A stretch of 64,000 nt of DNA, taken from Caecibacteroides pullorum (lineage in GTDB: Bacteria; Bacteroidota; Bacteroidia; Bacteroidales; Bacteroidaceae). Shown in pieces: positions 19,101 to 26,969 of this stretch. The translations under genes were made by a program, and so were the position numbers. Location of the stretch: assembly GCF_019239235.1 (NCBI RefSeq), contig NZ_JAAZTS010000002.1:124001-188000 (forward strand), read 5' to 3'. Each line of letters begins with the position of its first letter. Position 1 is the stretch's first letter. Under the pieces are notes generated by a model. That model was not told the origin of the DNA and searched no databases. It saw only the letters and a program-made list of their open reading frames with translations.

Positions 19101-20572
19101 TTATGGCGTTGAAGCGCTGGGATGCCTATCGGTATAACAACGATGCCTATACTGCCCTCTACAAATTGCTGGGTGAGGACCAGTCGCTGGAAGACTATTG
19201 CCGCCAGTTGGAGCGATCGGCCAGCAACCGCATGGTAGGCATTTGGCTGACGGTCTTTCTTTTCTTCGTTTTGGCGTTGGGGTATTATTTCCTTTACTTC
19301 CGCAAGCGGTTGGTCGATCGTTGGAACTTGGAGCAGGTGCTCGAGATAGACAGCCTGGTGTTCAAAGCCTCGCGCATGACTCCTCGTGAGGCAGGAAGCG
19401 AGGAAGAAGGCTTGGAGTTGATTCCCCAGCGGATTGTGGATGAAACTTTTCATGCCGTCAACGAACTTGTCGGCATCGACCGTTTGGGCATTGCGATCTA
19501 TAATGAAGATGCGCGTCATTGGGATTATGCATGTAGCCCTCGTGGGGCAAGAGGCGACGAAAGCATAGAGATACGACTGATAAAACAGTGCTTTGAGGAG
19601 CAGAAAACACTGTTTTCCTCAAGCACACAAATGCTGCCGCTGATGGTGGAGGCAGGAGGGGCCAAGCGCTGTATCGGCGTTCTGCATTTGGAGCGCAGGC
19701 AGGGCATGGAGCAGGAAAGCGACCAATTGCTGCTGGAACTGATGGCGCGCTATTTGTCCATCGTGCTTTTCAATGCAGTGGTAAAATTGGCTACCAAATA
19801 CCGCGATATCGAGCTGGCGGAGGACGAGGCGCGGAGAGCTTCCTATGAAGACAGCCAGCTGCATGTGCAAAATATGGTGCTGGACAACTGCCTGTCTACC
19901 ATCAAGCACGAGACGCTCTACTATCCGAATAGGATAAAACAGTTGGTCGGAAGGCTCCGTTCGCAGACCTTGGATGCAGCTAGCGAAGAAGAAACCGTCA
20001 AAGATATCAAGGAATTGGTCGAATACTATCGAGGCATATTTACGTTGCTCAGTTCCTGCGCTTCGCGCCAGTTGGAAGAGGTGACTTTCCGACGGATGGT
20101 CATCCCTGTGGCAGAACTTCTAAAGTCGGCTGAAAAATACTTTCGTAAGGCAGTGAAAGATAGTCGGGCTTCAGTCACGCTGACCATAGAGGGCGAGGCA
20201 GAAGGGCAGGTAGTGGGCGATGTCCATCAGTTGCATTTTCTGTTCGAAAACCTGATAGACGAAGCATTGTCAGTGCCTGCGAGTGGAGAATTGCGTCTTC
20301 AGGCAAGTGCGGATGGCAAGTTTGTCCGCTTCTGCTTTACAGATACCCGACGTGGGAAGACGCAGGACGAATTGAACCATTTGTTCTATCCGAACCTGGA
20401 GCGGATGACTTCTGGCAAGGATGGGCGCTTGCAAGGGACGGAATACCTGATATGCAAGCAGATTGTTCGCGACCATGACGAATATGCAGGGCGGCGTGGC
20501 TGTCGCATCAATGCGGAGCCTGCCCGAGATGGTCGGGGATTTACGCTCTATTTTACAGTACCTTGCAAATAG
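16166..20572 (+). CDS. Tandem two-module sensor histidine kinase with TPR-like sensor
   Basis: About 1468 residues from ATG 16166 (frame open to 15995; 16193 also possible). Order: N-terminal hydrophobic segment ending in a lipobox-like M-A-S-C; a helical TPR-like periplasmic domain; a membrane segment near 455; coiled region; an ATPase with N box N-T-M-V-E-N-A-R-K-Y and G boxes D-T-G-R-G-L and G-S-G-F-G-L. A second hydrophobic segment with a cysteine (V-S-C) then opens another module: helical sensor, membrane segment near 1030, GAF-like domain, H box S-T-I-K-H-E-T, and a degenerate ATPase. Resembles Bacteroides DUF5112/DUF5113 kinases from memory. Regulator follows. Confidence 0.8.
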   Translation: MDFIRSFVSMQKRMFGRHRKLSVWSCLLVMCGVMASCTGMAPRAEVHRVDSLNQAAYSFRYKNLDSLYEAAEQASQSVRFYRSGKAEACNNLAFHAFMQMDYEKAEELYLSVRDQTQNELELLVADIGLMRVYQRTAMNKEFYDYRISALRRLNRIAEDDALFAEGRGRKRLEYARAEFYLVSAVYYYYLQQRSEALECIRRVPEVTTLAADTSQWLQYHYLRGMAGLVDGQTMEERSLREFDELYATWLGASHTDYLYFEAAGIQGLAGLMASPESYELFRTHRGHALERFGLPVDTLLPMRLGQLALQKFAQYGDIYQLAGTYVSIGCYLNEHGRYEEALDTLQVALDYVNRHHQRYCHAEDSLDFLKMFDRRDAIPVEQGWMKHKLKTVPEWISRIREQLSVSYAGLGRKECSDYNRNIYLDILDDTRQDKELESRYEALEKGVRQLNLWSLVVVTGIIAVLVFFWFFNRRSKARNKEHLRRLQLLLDVGQKITASIPTDAQAEEEVADAICRAIADDVEKLFGTKDFCIEDRRLAFPHLQMGRDQMAAWKILNPYVQWALENGMATITLGDERRRLEKQRYVYERHIADNKRRNLEKKACLAIVNGIYPYIDRLANEADKLTRKGLVSQVEVRAEKYQYMDELVTTINEYNDILALWIKMKQGALSLHVENFELNDLFTLLGKGRRVFEMRRQTFEVVPTDACVKADRALTLFMLNTMVENARKYTPQGGHVKVYAESCGDYVEISVEDTGRGLSKEDVLCLTEEKIYDPKAIGMNDADDRDELKESKGSGFGLMNCKGIIEKYRKTNALFSVCKFGVESELGKGSRFYFRLPVGARKALALLVIVLSAGLVSCEGGNTQAGTKQAVDSLSVVGQDSLSQIEDGAYDELLLWASDYANAAYYSNIDRQYEQTLAYVDSAMWCLNEHADRYGDGRVDAPMTLEGEGSAAELQWWNAWFDTDYHVILDIRNEAAVAFMALKRWDAYRYNNDAYTALYKLLGEDQSLEDYCRQLERSASNRMVGIWLTVFLFFVLALGYYFLYFRKRLVDRWNLEQVLEIDSLVFKASRMTPREAGSEEEGLELIPQRIVDETFHAVNELVGIDRLGIAIYNEDARHWDYACSPRGARGDESIEIRLIKQCFEEQKTLFSSSTQMLPLMVEAGGAKRCIGVLHLERRQGMEQESDQLLLELMARYLSIVLFNAVVKLATKYRDIELAEDEARRASYEDSQLHVQNMVLDNCLSTIKHETLYYPNRIKQLVGRLRSQTLDAASEEETVKDIKELVEYYRGIFTLLSSCASRQLEEVTFRRMVIPVAELLKSAEKYFRKAVKDSRASVTLTIEGEAEGQVVGDVHQLHFLFENLIDEALSVPASGELRLQASADGKFVRFCFTDTRRGKTQDELNHLFYPNLERMTSGKDGRLQGTEYLICKQIVRDHDEYAGRRGCRINAEPARDGRGFTLYFTVPCK

Positions 20573-20611
20573 GAAAAAGAAAATAAGGAATTTATAAAAA
20601 CGATAGATACG

Positions 20612-21331
20612 ATGAAATATAAAGTAATCATAGTAGAAGATGTAAAATTGGAGTTGAAGGGAACGGAAGAAATTTTCCGCCATGAGATTCCTGATGCGGA
20701 GGTGATCGGCACCGCCATGACAGAACAGGAATTTTGGCCGCTGATGGAAAAGGAACTGCCCGATCTGGTATTGCTCGATTTGGGGCTGGGAGGTTCCACA
20801 ACAATCGGGGTTGATATCTGTCGAAACATCTTTCGCAAGTATCCGGGCGTGCATGTATTGATATTCACAGGTGAAATCTTGAATGAAAAGTTGTGGGTGG
20901 ATGTACTGGATGCAGGAGCCGATGGAATCATCCTGAAGACTGGCGAACTGCTGACAAAAACAGACGTGCAGGCGGTAATGGACGGTAAGAAACTGGTTTT
21001 CAATTATCCCATTCTGGAGAAGATCGTAGAGCGATTCCGCCGTTCGGTACTGAACGAGGCCAAACGTCAGGAGGCCATCATCAGCTACGACATTGACGAG
21101 TATGACGAACGTTTTTTGCGACATCTGGCATTAGGCTACACAAAAGAGATGATTGCCAATCTGAAGGGAATGCCGTTTGGCGTGAAGTCGTTGGAGAAGC
21201 GTCAGAACGATTTGGTAGGTCGCCTTTTCCCACACAACGAAGGAGGGAGCGTGAATGCTACCCGTCTGGTTGTACGTGCCTTGGAGTTGAGGATACTTGA
21301 TATAGACAATTTGGAAGCGGATGAAGAGTAA
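20612..21331 (+). CDS. Response regulator with C-terminal helix-turn-helix
   Basis: 239 residues. The receiver domain has acidic E9-D10, phosphoacceptor D56 in L-V-L-L-D-L-G-L, and a conserved K in G-I-I-L-K. The C-terminal part (D-E-R-F-L-R-H-L-A-L-G-Y-T-K-E-M-I-A then V-K-S-L-E-K-R) resembles a LuxR/NarL-type DNA-binding domain. It lies 39 bases after the large kinase and is its likely partner. Targets unknown; the overlapping downstream membrane gene may be one. Confidence 0.88.
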   Translation: MKYKVIIVEDVKLELKGTEEIFRHEIPDAEVIGTAMTEQEFWPLMEKELPDLVLLDLGLGGSTTIGVDICRNIFRKYPGVHVLIFTGEILNEKLWVDVLDAGADGIILKTGELLTKTDVQAVMDGKKLVFNYPILEKIVERFRRSVLNEAKRQEAIISYDIDEYDERFLRHLALGYTKEMIANLKGMPFGVKSLEKRQNDLVGRLFPHNEGGSVNATRLVVRALELRILDIDNLEADEE

Positions 21332-22115
21332 GCGATACATCTGGCACCCAGCTACCGTATTCTTTCTGTTGGCATGTCTGGTCGTGTTTTTGTCATGGAT
21401 TTCAGAAGTCTATGGCATGAACATTGTGCGCTCAGAAACGGGAGAGGTCATTCGTGTCCGAAGTCTGCTGAGTCCCGAAGGTTTGCGCTGGCTTTTGCGC
21501 CATGTCGTAGAGAATTATGTGGAGTTCAGGGCATTGGGACCAGTCCTGCTGGTTGTGGCTGGCGTAAGTGTATGCTTGCATTCAGGTTTGGCGGATGCGT
21601 GTATGCGGAAATGGGGATGGTCTTATTGCCATCGGACAAGCGAATGCCGCCAATTGTCACGCAAAGAGCGGAGGGCTCTACAGAATTCCATCTTGGTAGG
21701 GATTGTCTATTGGATCATTGTATTGTTTGCAACCTTCTCTCCGTGGGCGGTATTGCGTGGCATTGATGGGGGATTGGTTCGTTCCCCCTTTGTAGATGGC
21801 TTTTCGTTCTTGTTTGCAATGGGAGCGGTATTGATGGGGACGTGTTATGGCTTTATCAGCGGCCGTTATCGGCGTGACTATGATGTCGTGAATGGGATGT
21901 TGTACCTGTCTCGATTCATGGTTCTCTATCTGGTCGTCTGCTTTTTCGCCTCTCAGATGTTCGCTTGCTTGGATTATTCTCGTTTGGATACTTGTATCAG
22001 CGGATGGATACTGGCCAACTGGGGGTGGCAAGGACAGCAGATTGTGTCCTTTTTGATACAATATATCCCCTTATTGGTTGTCTGCTGGTACTATTTCAGC
22101 AGGGACAAACAATGA
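21321..22115 (+). CDS. AbgT-like membrane protein, half length
   Basis: 264 residues, about six membrane segments. The N-terminal half reads V-F-F-L-L-A-C-L-V, S-W-I-S-E, I-R-V-R-S-L-L-S-P-E-G-L-R-W-L-L and F-R-A-L-G-P-V-L-L-V-V-A-G-V, closely resembling the start of AbgT-family (p-aminobenzoyl-glutamate or drug exporter) proteins. Those are about twice this length and the C-terminal half does not match. It overlaps the response-regulator stop by 11 bases, so it is co-transcribed. Transport activity is doubtful; a receptor-like role is possible. Confidence 0.65.
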   Translation: MKSKRYIWHPATVFFLLACLVVFLSWISEVYGMNIVRSETGEVIRVRSLLSPEGLRWLLRHVVENYVEFRALGPVLLVVAGVSVCLHSGLADACMRKWGWSYCHRTSECRQLSRKERRALQNSILVGIVYWIIVLFATFSPWAVLRGIDGGLVRSPFVDGFSFLFAMGAVLMGTCYGFISGRYRRDYDVVNGMLYLSRFMVLYLVVCFFASQMFACLDYSRLDTCISGWILANWGWQGQQIVSFLIQYIPLLVVCWYYFSRDKQ

Positions 22116-22150
22116 ATTTTATGTTTTCTCTGAAGTTTTACTCCTATTTT

Positions 22151-22181
22151 TTTGCAGTTTCGACAAAAAGAACTACCTTTG
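22151..22181 (+). promoter_or_regulatory. Promoter of tRNA-Arg
   Basis: TTTG (22151-22154), a 19-base spacer and TACCTTTG (22174-22181): a near-perfect Bacteroidetes promoter about 17 bases before the tRNA. Confidence 0.8.
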
Positions 22182-22197
22182 CACCGCAATTAAGGCT

Positions 22198-22271
<74 letters not shown>

Positions 22272-22278
22272 CAAAGAA

Positions 22279-22327
22279 GGAAGTTCTTAAAAGTGTTGAT
22301 TATCATGCTTTTATGCTTCCTTTTTTT
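22279..22327 (+). terminator. Possible terminator after tRNA-Arg
   Basis: GGAAG...AAAAG (22279-22293) can pair with CTTTT...CTTCC (22308-22320), followed by seven T. The stem is interrupted. It ends transcription before the integrase. Confidence 0.45.
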
Positions 22328-22368
22328 CGTTCTATATTCCTACCGCCTGATTAAAAAAAAGATTTTTA

Positions 22369-22408
22369 TGTCCATTTTTGGACACAATCACTTGTCTAAA
22401 ACTTGTCT
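22369..22408. promoter_or_regulatory. Dyad and direct repeats just before the integrase
   Basis: TGTCCA/TGGACA with a 4-base centre (22369-22384), then ACTTGTCT twice with a 3-base gap (22390-22397, 22401-22408), ending 14 bases before the integrase start. The arrangement resembles operator or integrase arm-type sites; which one is not shown. Confidence 0.4.
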
Positions 22409-22422
22409 TTCTTTTAATCGTC

Positions 22423-23670
22423 ATGGCAACTCTCAAACTTTCTATATTAAAATATAAGGTGCTTAAGAATGGTAAGCATAAAATACGTGTTGCTGTATGC
22501 CATCATCAAGACACGTGTTATATACCAACAAAGATTGAGCTTGACTCTACATCCCAATTCAAGAACGGCCAAGTTGTAAAAAGGCCAGATGCTGCTGTTC
22601 TCAATACTAAATTGAGGAACCTACTAAACTCTTATCAAGAAAAGCTTGACAAGATAGAGAACATTTCCATTTATGACTGCAAGCAGTTAAGGCAATTACT
22701 ATTGAATTCAACAACGGCTAAAGAGGAAGCTACCTTTCAAGCAGTGTGCCGAAAATATATCTCTGAGCTGGAAGAGGAGGGTAGGAATAGTTACGCCACT
22801 CTGCTGGAAAGAAACAGCCGGTATTTTACAGAGTTCACCAAAGGGGACATTCTTCTTTCAGATATAACACCTGTCCTAATTGAGGGGTATTCCAGGTTTC
22901 TGAAGGTCAAGAAGGGAGTAGGGGACACTACCCTTGGGATGATGATGTCCAGAACACGAACCATCATCAACAGAGGCGTGAAGCAGCAATTAGTAAAGTA
23001 CGACGTCCATCCATTCCTGAATTATTCTATCTCGGCACCCAACATTCGGGAAGTGGATTTGCCCATTGAGGTATTCAACAAAATACGTCTGGCCCATCCG
23101 AAAGAGAAAAAGCTTCGGGTGGCGCACGACTTGTTCTGTCTCTCTTTCTACCTCGGAGGGATAAACCTCATAGATCTACTGCAAATCAATTTCAAGAACG
23201 TGGAAGTACTGGAGTACATCAGAACAAAATCACGGAACACAACGCATGGCACAAGGACAATCAGCTTCAGCATTCCTTCACAGGCAAGAGATATCATAAA
23301 TCTGTGGATGAACAAAAACACCGGAAGGCTCGACTTTGGGTATAAATTCTCATATCCAAACTTCTCACGGTACTTAACTCGTTCACTTGCTTCTTTGGCC
23401 AAGGAGTTGGGGATTACTGAGAAGGTTGTCTATTACTCGGCCAGAAAGTCTTTCGCCCAGTACGCCTCGGAAATAGGCATCCCTGACGGGATAATAGACT
23501 ACTGCTTGGGCCACTCGGACAAATCCAAAGGGGTGATAAGGTATTACACCAAAGTCCGGCAGAAACAGGCGGACATGGCCATTGCTCGTGTGATAGATTA
23601 CGTGAACAACCCTGAGAAGTATAAGGAATATATTGAACTGAGGTCTGATATTATGCTGATGAGAGGATAA
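22423..23670 (+). CDS. Tyrosine-type phage integrase
   Basis: 415 residues from ATG 22423 (the upstream ATG at 22378 lies in the dyad region). The N-terminal arm-binding and SAM-like domains precede a catalytic domain with S-A-R341-K-S-F-A, L-G-H364-S-D and R-Y-Y375-T-K-V. At the place of the first catalytic arginine the protein reads F-Y-L-G-G-I-N-L-I-D-L, with glycine; this is seen in some Bacteroidetes integrases as far as I recall. It acts on the adjacent tRNA-Arg. Confidence 0.93.
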   Translation: MATLKLSILKYKVLKNGKHKIRVAVCHHQDTCYIPTKIELDSTSQFKNGQVVKRPDAAVLNTKLRNLLNSYQEKLDKIENISIYDCKQLRQLLLNSTTAKEEATFQAVCRKYISELEEEGRNSYATLLERNSRYFTEFTKGDILLSDITPVLIEGYSRFLKVKKGVGDTTLGMMMSRTRTIINRGVKQQLVKYDVHPFLNYSISAPNIREVDLPIEVFNKIRLAHPKEKKLRVAHDLFCLSFYLGGINLIDLLQINFKNVEVLEYIRTKSRNTTHGTRTISFSIPSQARDIINLWMNKNTGRLDFGYKFSYPNFSRYLTRSLASLAKELGITEKVVYYSARKSFAQYASEIGIPDGIIDYCLGHSDKSKGVIRYYTKVRQKQADMAIARVIDYVNNPEKYKEYIELRSDIMLMRG

Positions 23671-23738
23671 TTTGTCCGACACTTCTTTACTTGTTTTGTG
23701 TATGCGGCAATGAAGCCGCTACATAAAATCAATATAAG

Positions 23739-23963
23739 ATGCAACAAATTATCAAAAATTGTCCATGCTCATTGCAAGTATGGATTGGAGCAGGTGAACC
23801 TGTTCTGGAAGAGGATGGTCTTTACTTCTCCCGCAAGGATGAAGTAAGGGAGTATTTAAACAGGAAACTCCAAAAGTTCAAAGGTGAGATGGTGGAGTGC
23901 TACGTTTATCAATTCTACAATGGTAAACCGCGTGAGATACCAGTGTGCTTTAGGGTGAAGTAG
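23739..23963 (+). CDS. Small hypothetical protein
   Basis: 74 residues, no signal or membrane segment, with a basic-acidic helix (R-K-D-E-V-R-E-Y-L-N-R-K-L-Q-K-F) between beta-rich ends. Same direction as the integrase and 68 bases after it. It could be an excisionase-like or regulatory protein by position, but no helix-turn-helix is evident. Confidence 0.55.
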   Translation: MQQIIKNCPCSLQVWIGAGEPVLEEDGLYFSRKDEVREYLNRKLQKFKGEMVECYVYQFYNGKPREIPVCFRVK

Positions 23964-23980
23964 ACTGAGATTAAAATGAA

Positions 23981-24010
23981 ATCCCCGACTACCATTAAGC
24001 AGCCGGGGAT
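23981..24010. terminator. Terminator between the integrase side and the lysis cassette
   Basis: ATCCCCG (23981-23987) pairs with CGGGGAT (24004-24010). T-rich sequence follows in the leftward direction, so it would end the long leftward phage transcript; it may also serve the rightward gene. Confidence 0.65.
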
Positions 24011-24059
24011 ACATTTGTTAGTTTTTAGCCATAACCTCTGTTATTGCACGACGAAGATA

Positions 24060-24572
24060 CTACTTTTTTCGAGACTTGTATATCATCCAGCCGACAATTA
24101 TCAGAGCAAAAGCGATGATAATCCCGAATGCCCATCCGCCCAGCTCCAGCTTCATCTGTTGCCAGCGGGTGAGCTCCTTCTCTACCGGATACGGTACCTT
24201 CACCTCCTTGGTAACCGTCACCTCTTTAGACGGAAGGTAGATGGTATCCTGTTGCGTCCGCATCTTCGCCAGTAGATTGCCGAGGCTGTCAATAGCCAGC
24301 TGGGCCTGTGCATTCTTGCTGTTGGCGATATCAAGCCAAGACAGGACTACCTTTCCATTCTCATCACACTCCAGTAGTGCCCGAATAGTAGCGCTGTCAG
24401 GTGGCAACTGAACTTCAACCAGCTTCTCTACGACTATACTATCTACGCTACTTTCGACTGGTACGTATTTCACGCTCCGACATGAACATATTGTTGACAT
24501 CAGAAATATGATGCACACCCATTTTCGTGAACTTACGAAAATGTTCCTGAATGTATTTAGTCCCCGTATCAT
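24060..24572 (-). CDS. Probable unimolecular spanin (u-spanin)
   Basis: About 170 residues. An N-terminal signal ends in a lipobox-like I-C-S-C; a periplasmic stretch with predicted helix follows; one membrane segment (G-W-A-F-G-I-I-I-A-F-A-L-I-I-V-G-W) sits at the very C-terminus before K-S-R-K-K. Outer-membrane lipid anchor plus C-terminal inner-membrane anchor is the topology of u-spanins such as T1 gp11, which fuse the two membranes at lysis. ATG 24572 overlaps the amidase stop (ATGA); a start at 24590 is also possible. Confidence 0.7.
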   Translation of the reverse strand: MIRGLNTFRNIFVSSRKWVCIIFLMSTICSCRSVKYVPVESSVDSIVVEKLVEVQLPPDSATIRALLECDENGKVVLSWLDIANSKNAQAQLAIDSLGNLLAKMRTQQDTIYLPSKEVTVTKEVKVPYPVEKELTRWQQMKLELGGWAFGIIIAFALIIVGWMIYKSRKK

Positions 24573-25141
24573 ACGCTCAAGTATTCGCATATCCCATCGA
24601 CATGCAATTCGACAATAGCCTTCTTTCCTTCCTCGGAAAGCAGGTAGTCCACATCATCCTTGTTGTCCTGAAAAAGGTTTTCAGTGAGTACTGCCGGGCA
24701 CTTGGTGTGCTTGAGTATGTACAGGTGCCCTTCCTTGTCAGGATCACCGTCTGTCTCGTCCTTGCGCAATTTGAAGCCTTCCCGTTCGGCTGCATTATAC
24801 AGGCAGGTTGCCAGCTTGTCCGCTTTTGTCTGTCTGACACTGGTCCACGCCTCCCAGCCTCGGGCACTCATCCACTCCGCTCCACTTCCTGCAGCATTGC
24901 AGTGGATAGAAACAAGGATGGCTTCACTGGCCTTGTATTCGTTCACCCGCTTGCACCGCTCGGCCAGCGGCACATCTACTTCTTCTCGCACGATACGTTC
25001 CGCATCGAGGCCACGCTTGCGGAGTTCATGCACTACACGTTCTGCAATTTCACGGGTATAGGCATATTCCATCAGCCTACCGTCCGGTGAACGCTTTCCG
25101 GCGGTATTACTCCCGTGACCGTTATCAATCAGTATTTTCAT
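24569..25141 (-). CDS. N-acetylmuramoyl-L-alanine amidase (endolysin)
   Basis: 190 residues, Amidase_3 family: zinc ligands H9 (N-G-H-G), E25 and H80 (S-I-H-C-N-A), with catalytic E154 (V-L-T-E-N). No signal peptide, so it needs the holin to cross the inner membrane. It cleaves the amide between MurNAc and L-Ala. Between holin and spanin genes in a standard lysis order. Confidence 0.92.
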   Translation of the reverse strand: MKILIDNGHGSNTAGKRSPDGRLMEYAYTREIAERVVHELRKRGLDAERIVREEVDVPLAERCKRVNEYKASEAILVSIHCNAAGSGAEWMSARGWEAWTSVRQTKADKLATCLYNAAEREGFKLRKDETDGDPDKEGHLYILKHTKCPAVLTENLFQDNKDDVDYLLSEEGKKAIVELHVDGICEYLSV

Positions 25142-25211
25142 AATTCATTTCTTTTAGTTAATTTTGCAGCGATATACTCTCCCTAGATCCGGATGAGTAT
25201 GCTTCCAAGCT

Positions 25212-25239
25212 AAGGGATTATCCGCAAGGATAGTCCCTT
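25212..25239. promoter_or_regulatory. Strong hairpin between holin and amidase genes
   Basis: AAGGGATTATCC (25212-25223) pairs with GGATAGTCCCTT (25228-25239), one T-G pair, loop GCAA. It touches the holin stop codon. In the rightward direction a T-rich run follows, but all genes here read leftward. It may therefore tune holin-to-amidase expression or block antisense transcripts. Confidence 0.5.
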
Positions 25240-25679
25240 TATTTTTTCTCCTCCTTAATCATCTTGATTATTTTCTCGGCATCCTCGGTCGTGAGGCACT
25301 TCACTATCTTGGCAGCCACATCAGCCACTTCAGCTGCATGACTACGTTTCCGGCGTAGATTCTCGACCACAGAAAAGCCTTCGACAAATAAGACACCTGC
25401 AGTGCCGATGATGGCACCGTAAGGCAGATTGTACCAAGGGAAGCACAGCCCAAGGATGTCAATTAACACGAAGATGATTATCAGCCTGAAGTAATCAACA
25501 ATCTTCACGCCAGTCTTGCGAAGTGGCTTGCTGCGGATTTTTTCCTTGTTGGCTCTGGCAGCATCTATACCTGTCCACATGTCCATCAAACATGCAATAC
25601 AGATTAGCATGGAACAGATAAAAATGATGGTAACACCTCCTCGGATATCTTGTACGATAAATTTCAAGTACTCTTCCAT
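25239..25679 (-). CDS. Phage holin family protein
   Basis: 146 residues with about three to four membrane segments (F-I-C-S-M-L-I-C-I-A-C-L-M-D near 20-35, I-I-I-F-V-L-I-D-I-L-G near 68-80, and one near 88-105) and a charged C-terminal tail. This is the pattern of Bacteroides-phage holins that sit before an amidase. It would form the inner-membrane lesion that times lysis. Confidence 0.8.
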   Translation of the reverse strand: MEEYLKFIVQDIRGGVTIIFICSMLICIACLMDMWTGIDAARANKEKIRSKPLRKTGVKIVDYFRLIIIFVLIDILGLCFPWYNLPYGAIIGTAGVLFVEGFSVVENLRRKRSHAAEVADVAAKIVKCLTTEDAEKIIKMIKEEKK

Positions 25680-25680
25680 G

Positions 25681-26190
25681 TTATAATGAAATTAATAGTG
25701 CCACATATGTAGCCAATAAGGCCGTTATCTCTACCCAGAACATTGGCTTCGTCATAAGGAATGCCGAAACCGCATTCCCTTTCCAATGCTTCTTCATCGC
25801 CCAGACCGTATTAGCCAGATAAACCGCCCATACCAACAGCATCCACGGGCAGGTTAATCCGACCCACACTTGTGAGAACAGAATGCAGAGAATGGCGCCT
25901 GTAATATGTATCGGCCGGTCAATTCCCTCCCTGAAATTGGGAGCGATGCCAATCAACAGCATACCCAGGCAGGCTAAGAAGGCCGTGAACTGGTAGCAGT
26001 CAGGGGTTGCCTCCAGAATGGCCGGCATCAGCAGACCGGCAGTCAACCACATAGTCGCTCCGAACCACATTTTATGCTCCAGCTTGTAGAAGGTTGCACT
26101 GATGGAGGCTGGTACACCTCCGAATTTGATGCACACCGCAGCCGTATAGGCTGCAATGCACAAGGCGGATAAGATAATCAACGTCGTCAT
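25681..26190 (-). CDS. Small integral membrane protein of the lysis region
   Basis: 169 residues, about five membrane segments, few charged loops. No family recognised. It is two bases from the holin gene and overlaps the previous gene by four bases (ATGA), so it is translationally coupled. It may be a second holin, an antiholin or a membrane-modifying lysogenic protein; the sequence does not decide. Confidence 0.7.
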   Translation of the reverse strand: MTTLIILSALCIAAYTAAVCIKFGGVPASISATFYKLEHKMWFGATMWLTAGLLMPAILEATPDCYQFTAFLACLGMLLIGIAPNFREGIDRPIHITGAILCILFSQVWVGLTCPWMLLVWAVYLANTVWAMKKHWKGNAVSAFLMTKPMFWVEITALLATYVALLISL

Positions 26191-26969
26191 GATTCCTTTG
26201 TTTGAAGATTTAGCTTCTCGGGATACCCCGTCGTATAATCGTAGCTCTCTATTTCCTCTATTGTATTCAGCTTCGATACTTCATCCTTATGTTGTGCGGT
26301 GGTGTTGTAGCACTCCAATGCATACAGCTCAAGCGCGGAAAGCATCTGTATTGCTGTGTCGCATGGAATGGTGTAGCTGTTTCCTGAGAACCACAGCGTA
26401 GTGGTTTCGTGTCCGGCGGATTTCTCTATCTGTGTAGAGTTCATAAGACCGACACGTGTAGACTTGTCAAGCCATACGGTATCTCCATCGAGGACAAACG
26501 AATTTACATTATCCGACTTGTCGTACGCCTCAATCTCAGCCAGTACCTTGGCCTTCACCTCGTCCACACGGTTCTTATACGTGCCGTCCAGACAGCCGCG
26601 TATCCAGTCCACGAGGATGTCGTAGTCTTTTACTGAGGCATCTTCGGAATTAATTCGCCTCTTCCGCTCGATTTCTTCGGACAATGCTGTGTAATCCTGC
26701 GATTTCATCAGCCCGTAAGCATTCATCACTCCCGCCACTACGGCCTTATCGAGGCTGTACGGCTTCTGCACCCGCACGGAGAAGGCTTCGGTCACGTCCT
26801 GCTCCGAACCATCTTCGTTAACACTCTTCACGGCCTTATGTCCAATGAACACAGTCACGTATCTACCCTCGTCCATGGATTGGATTTTTCCGTCTTTCCA
26901 AACGGTTTTGCTGCTGTTGTAGTCTTCTTCCATAGTGGAAGGCACTACCTGATAATTGATTGATTTCAT
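26187..26969 (-). CDS. Tail-fibre-associated protein with DUF4376-like region
   Basis: 260 residues. The N-terminal 85 residues are beta-rich. The region from about 135 to 240 has the composition and pattern of DUF4376 (helical, with V-R-x-x-R-x-x-x-L-A-E-I-E and a middle W-F-S-G-N-S-Y-T-I-P), a domain found next to phage tail-fibre genes. Overlaps the reverse-transcriptase stop by four bases, so it belongs to the same transcript as the retroelement. Confidence 0.65.
   Translation of the reverse strand: MKSINYQVVPSTMEEDYNSSKTVWKDGKIQSMDEGRYVTVFIGHKAVKSVNEDGSEQDVTEAFSVRVQKPYSLDKAVVAGVMNAYGLMKSQDYTALSEEIERKRRINSEDASVKDYDILVDWIRGCLDGTYKNRVDEVKAKVLAEIEAYDKSDNVNSFVLDGDTVWLDKSTRVGLMNSTQIEKSAGHETTTLWFSGNSYTIPCDTAIQMLSALELYALECYNTTAQHKDEVSKLNTIEEIESYDYTTGYPEKLNLQTKES

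Noticed and set aside
22369-22408. Direct repeats as a CRISPR or iteron array
   Set aside because: Only two copies; better explained by integrase or operator sites.
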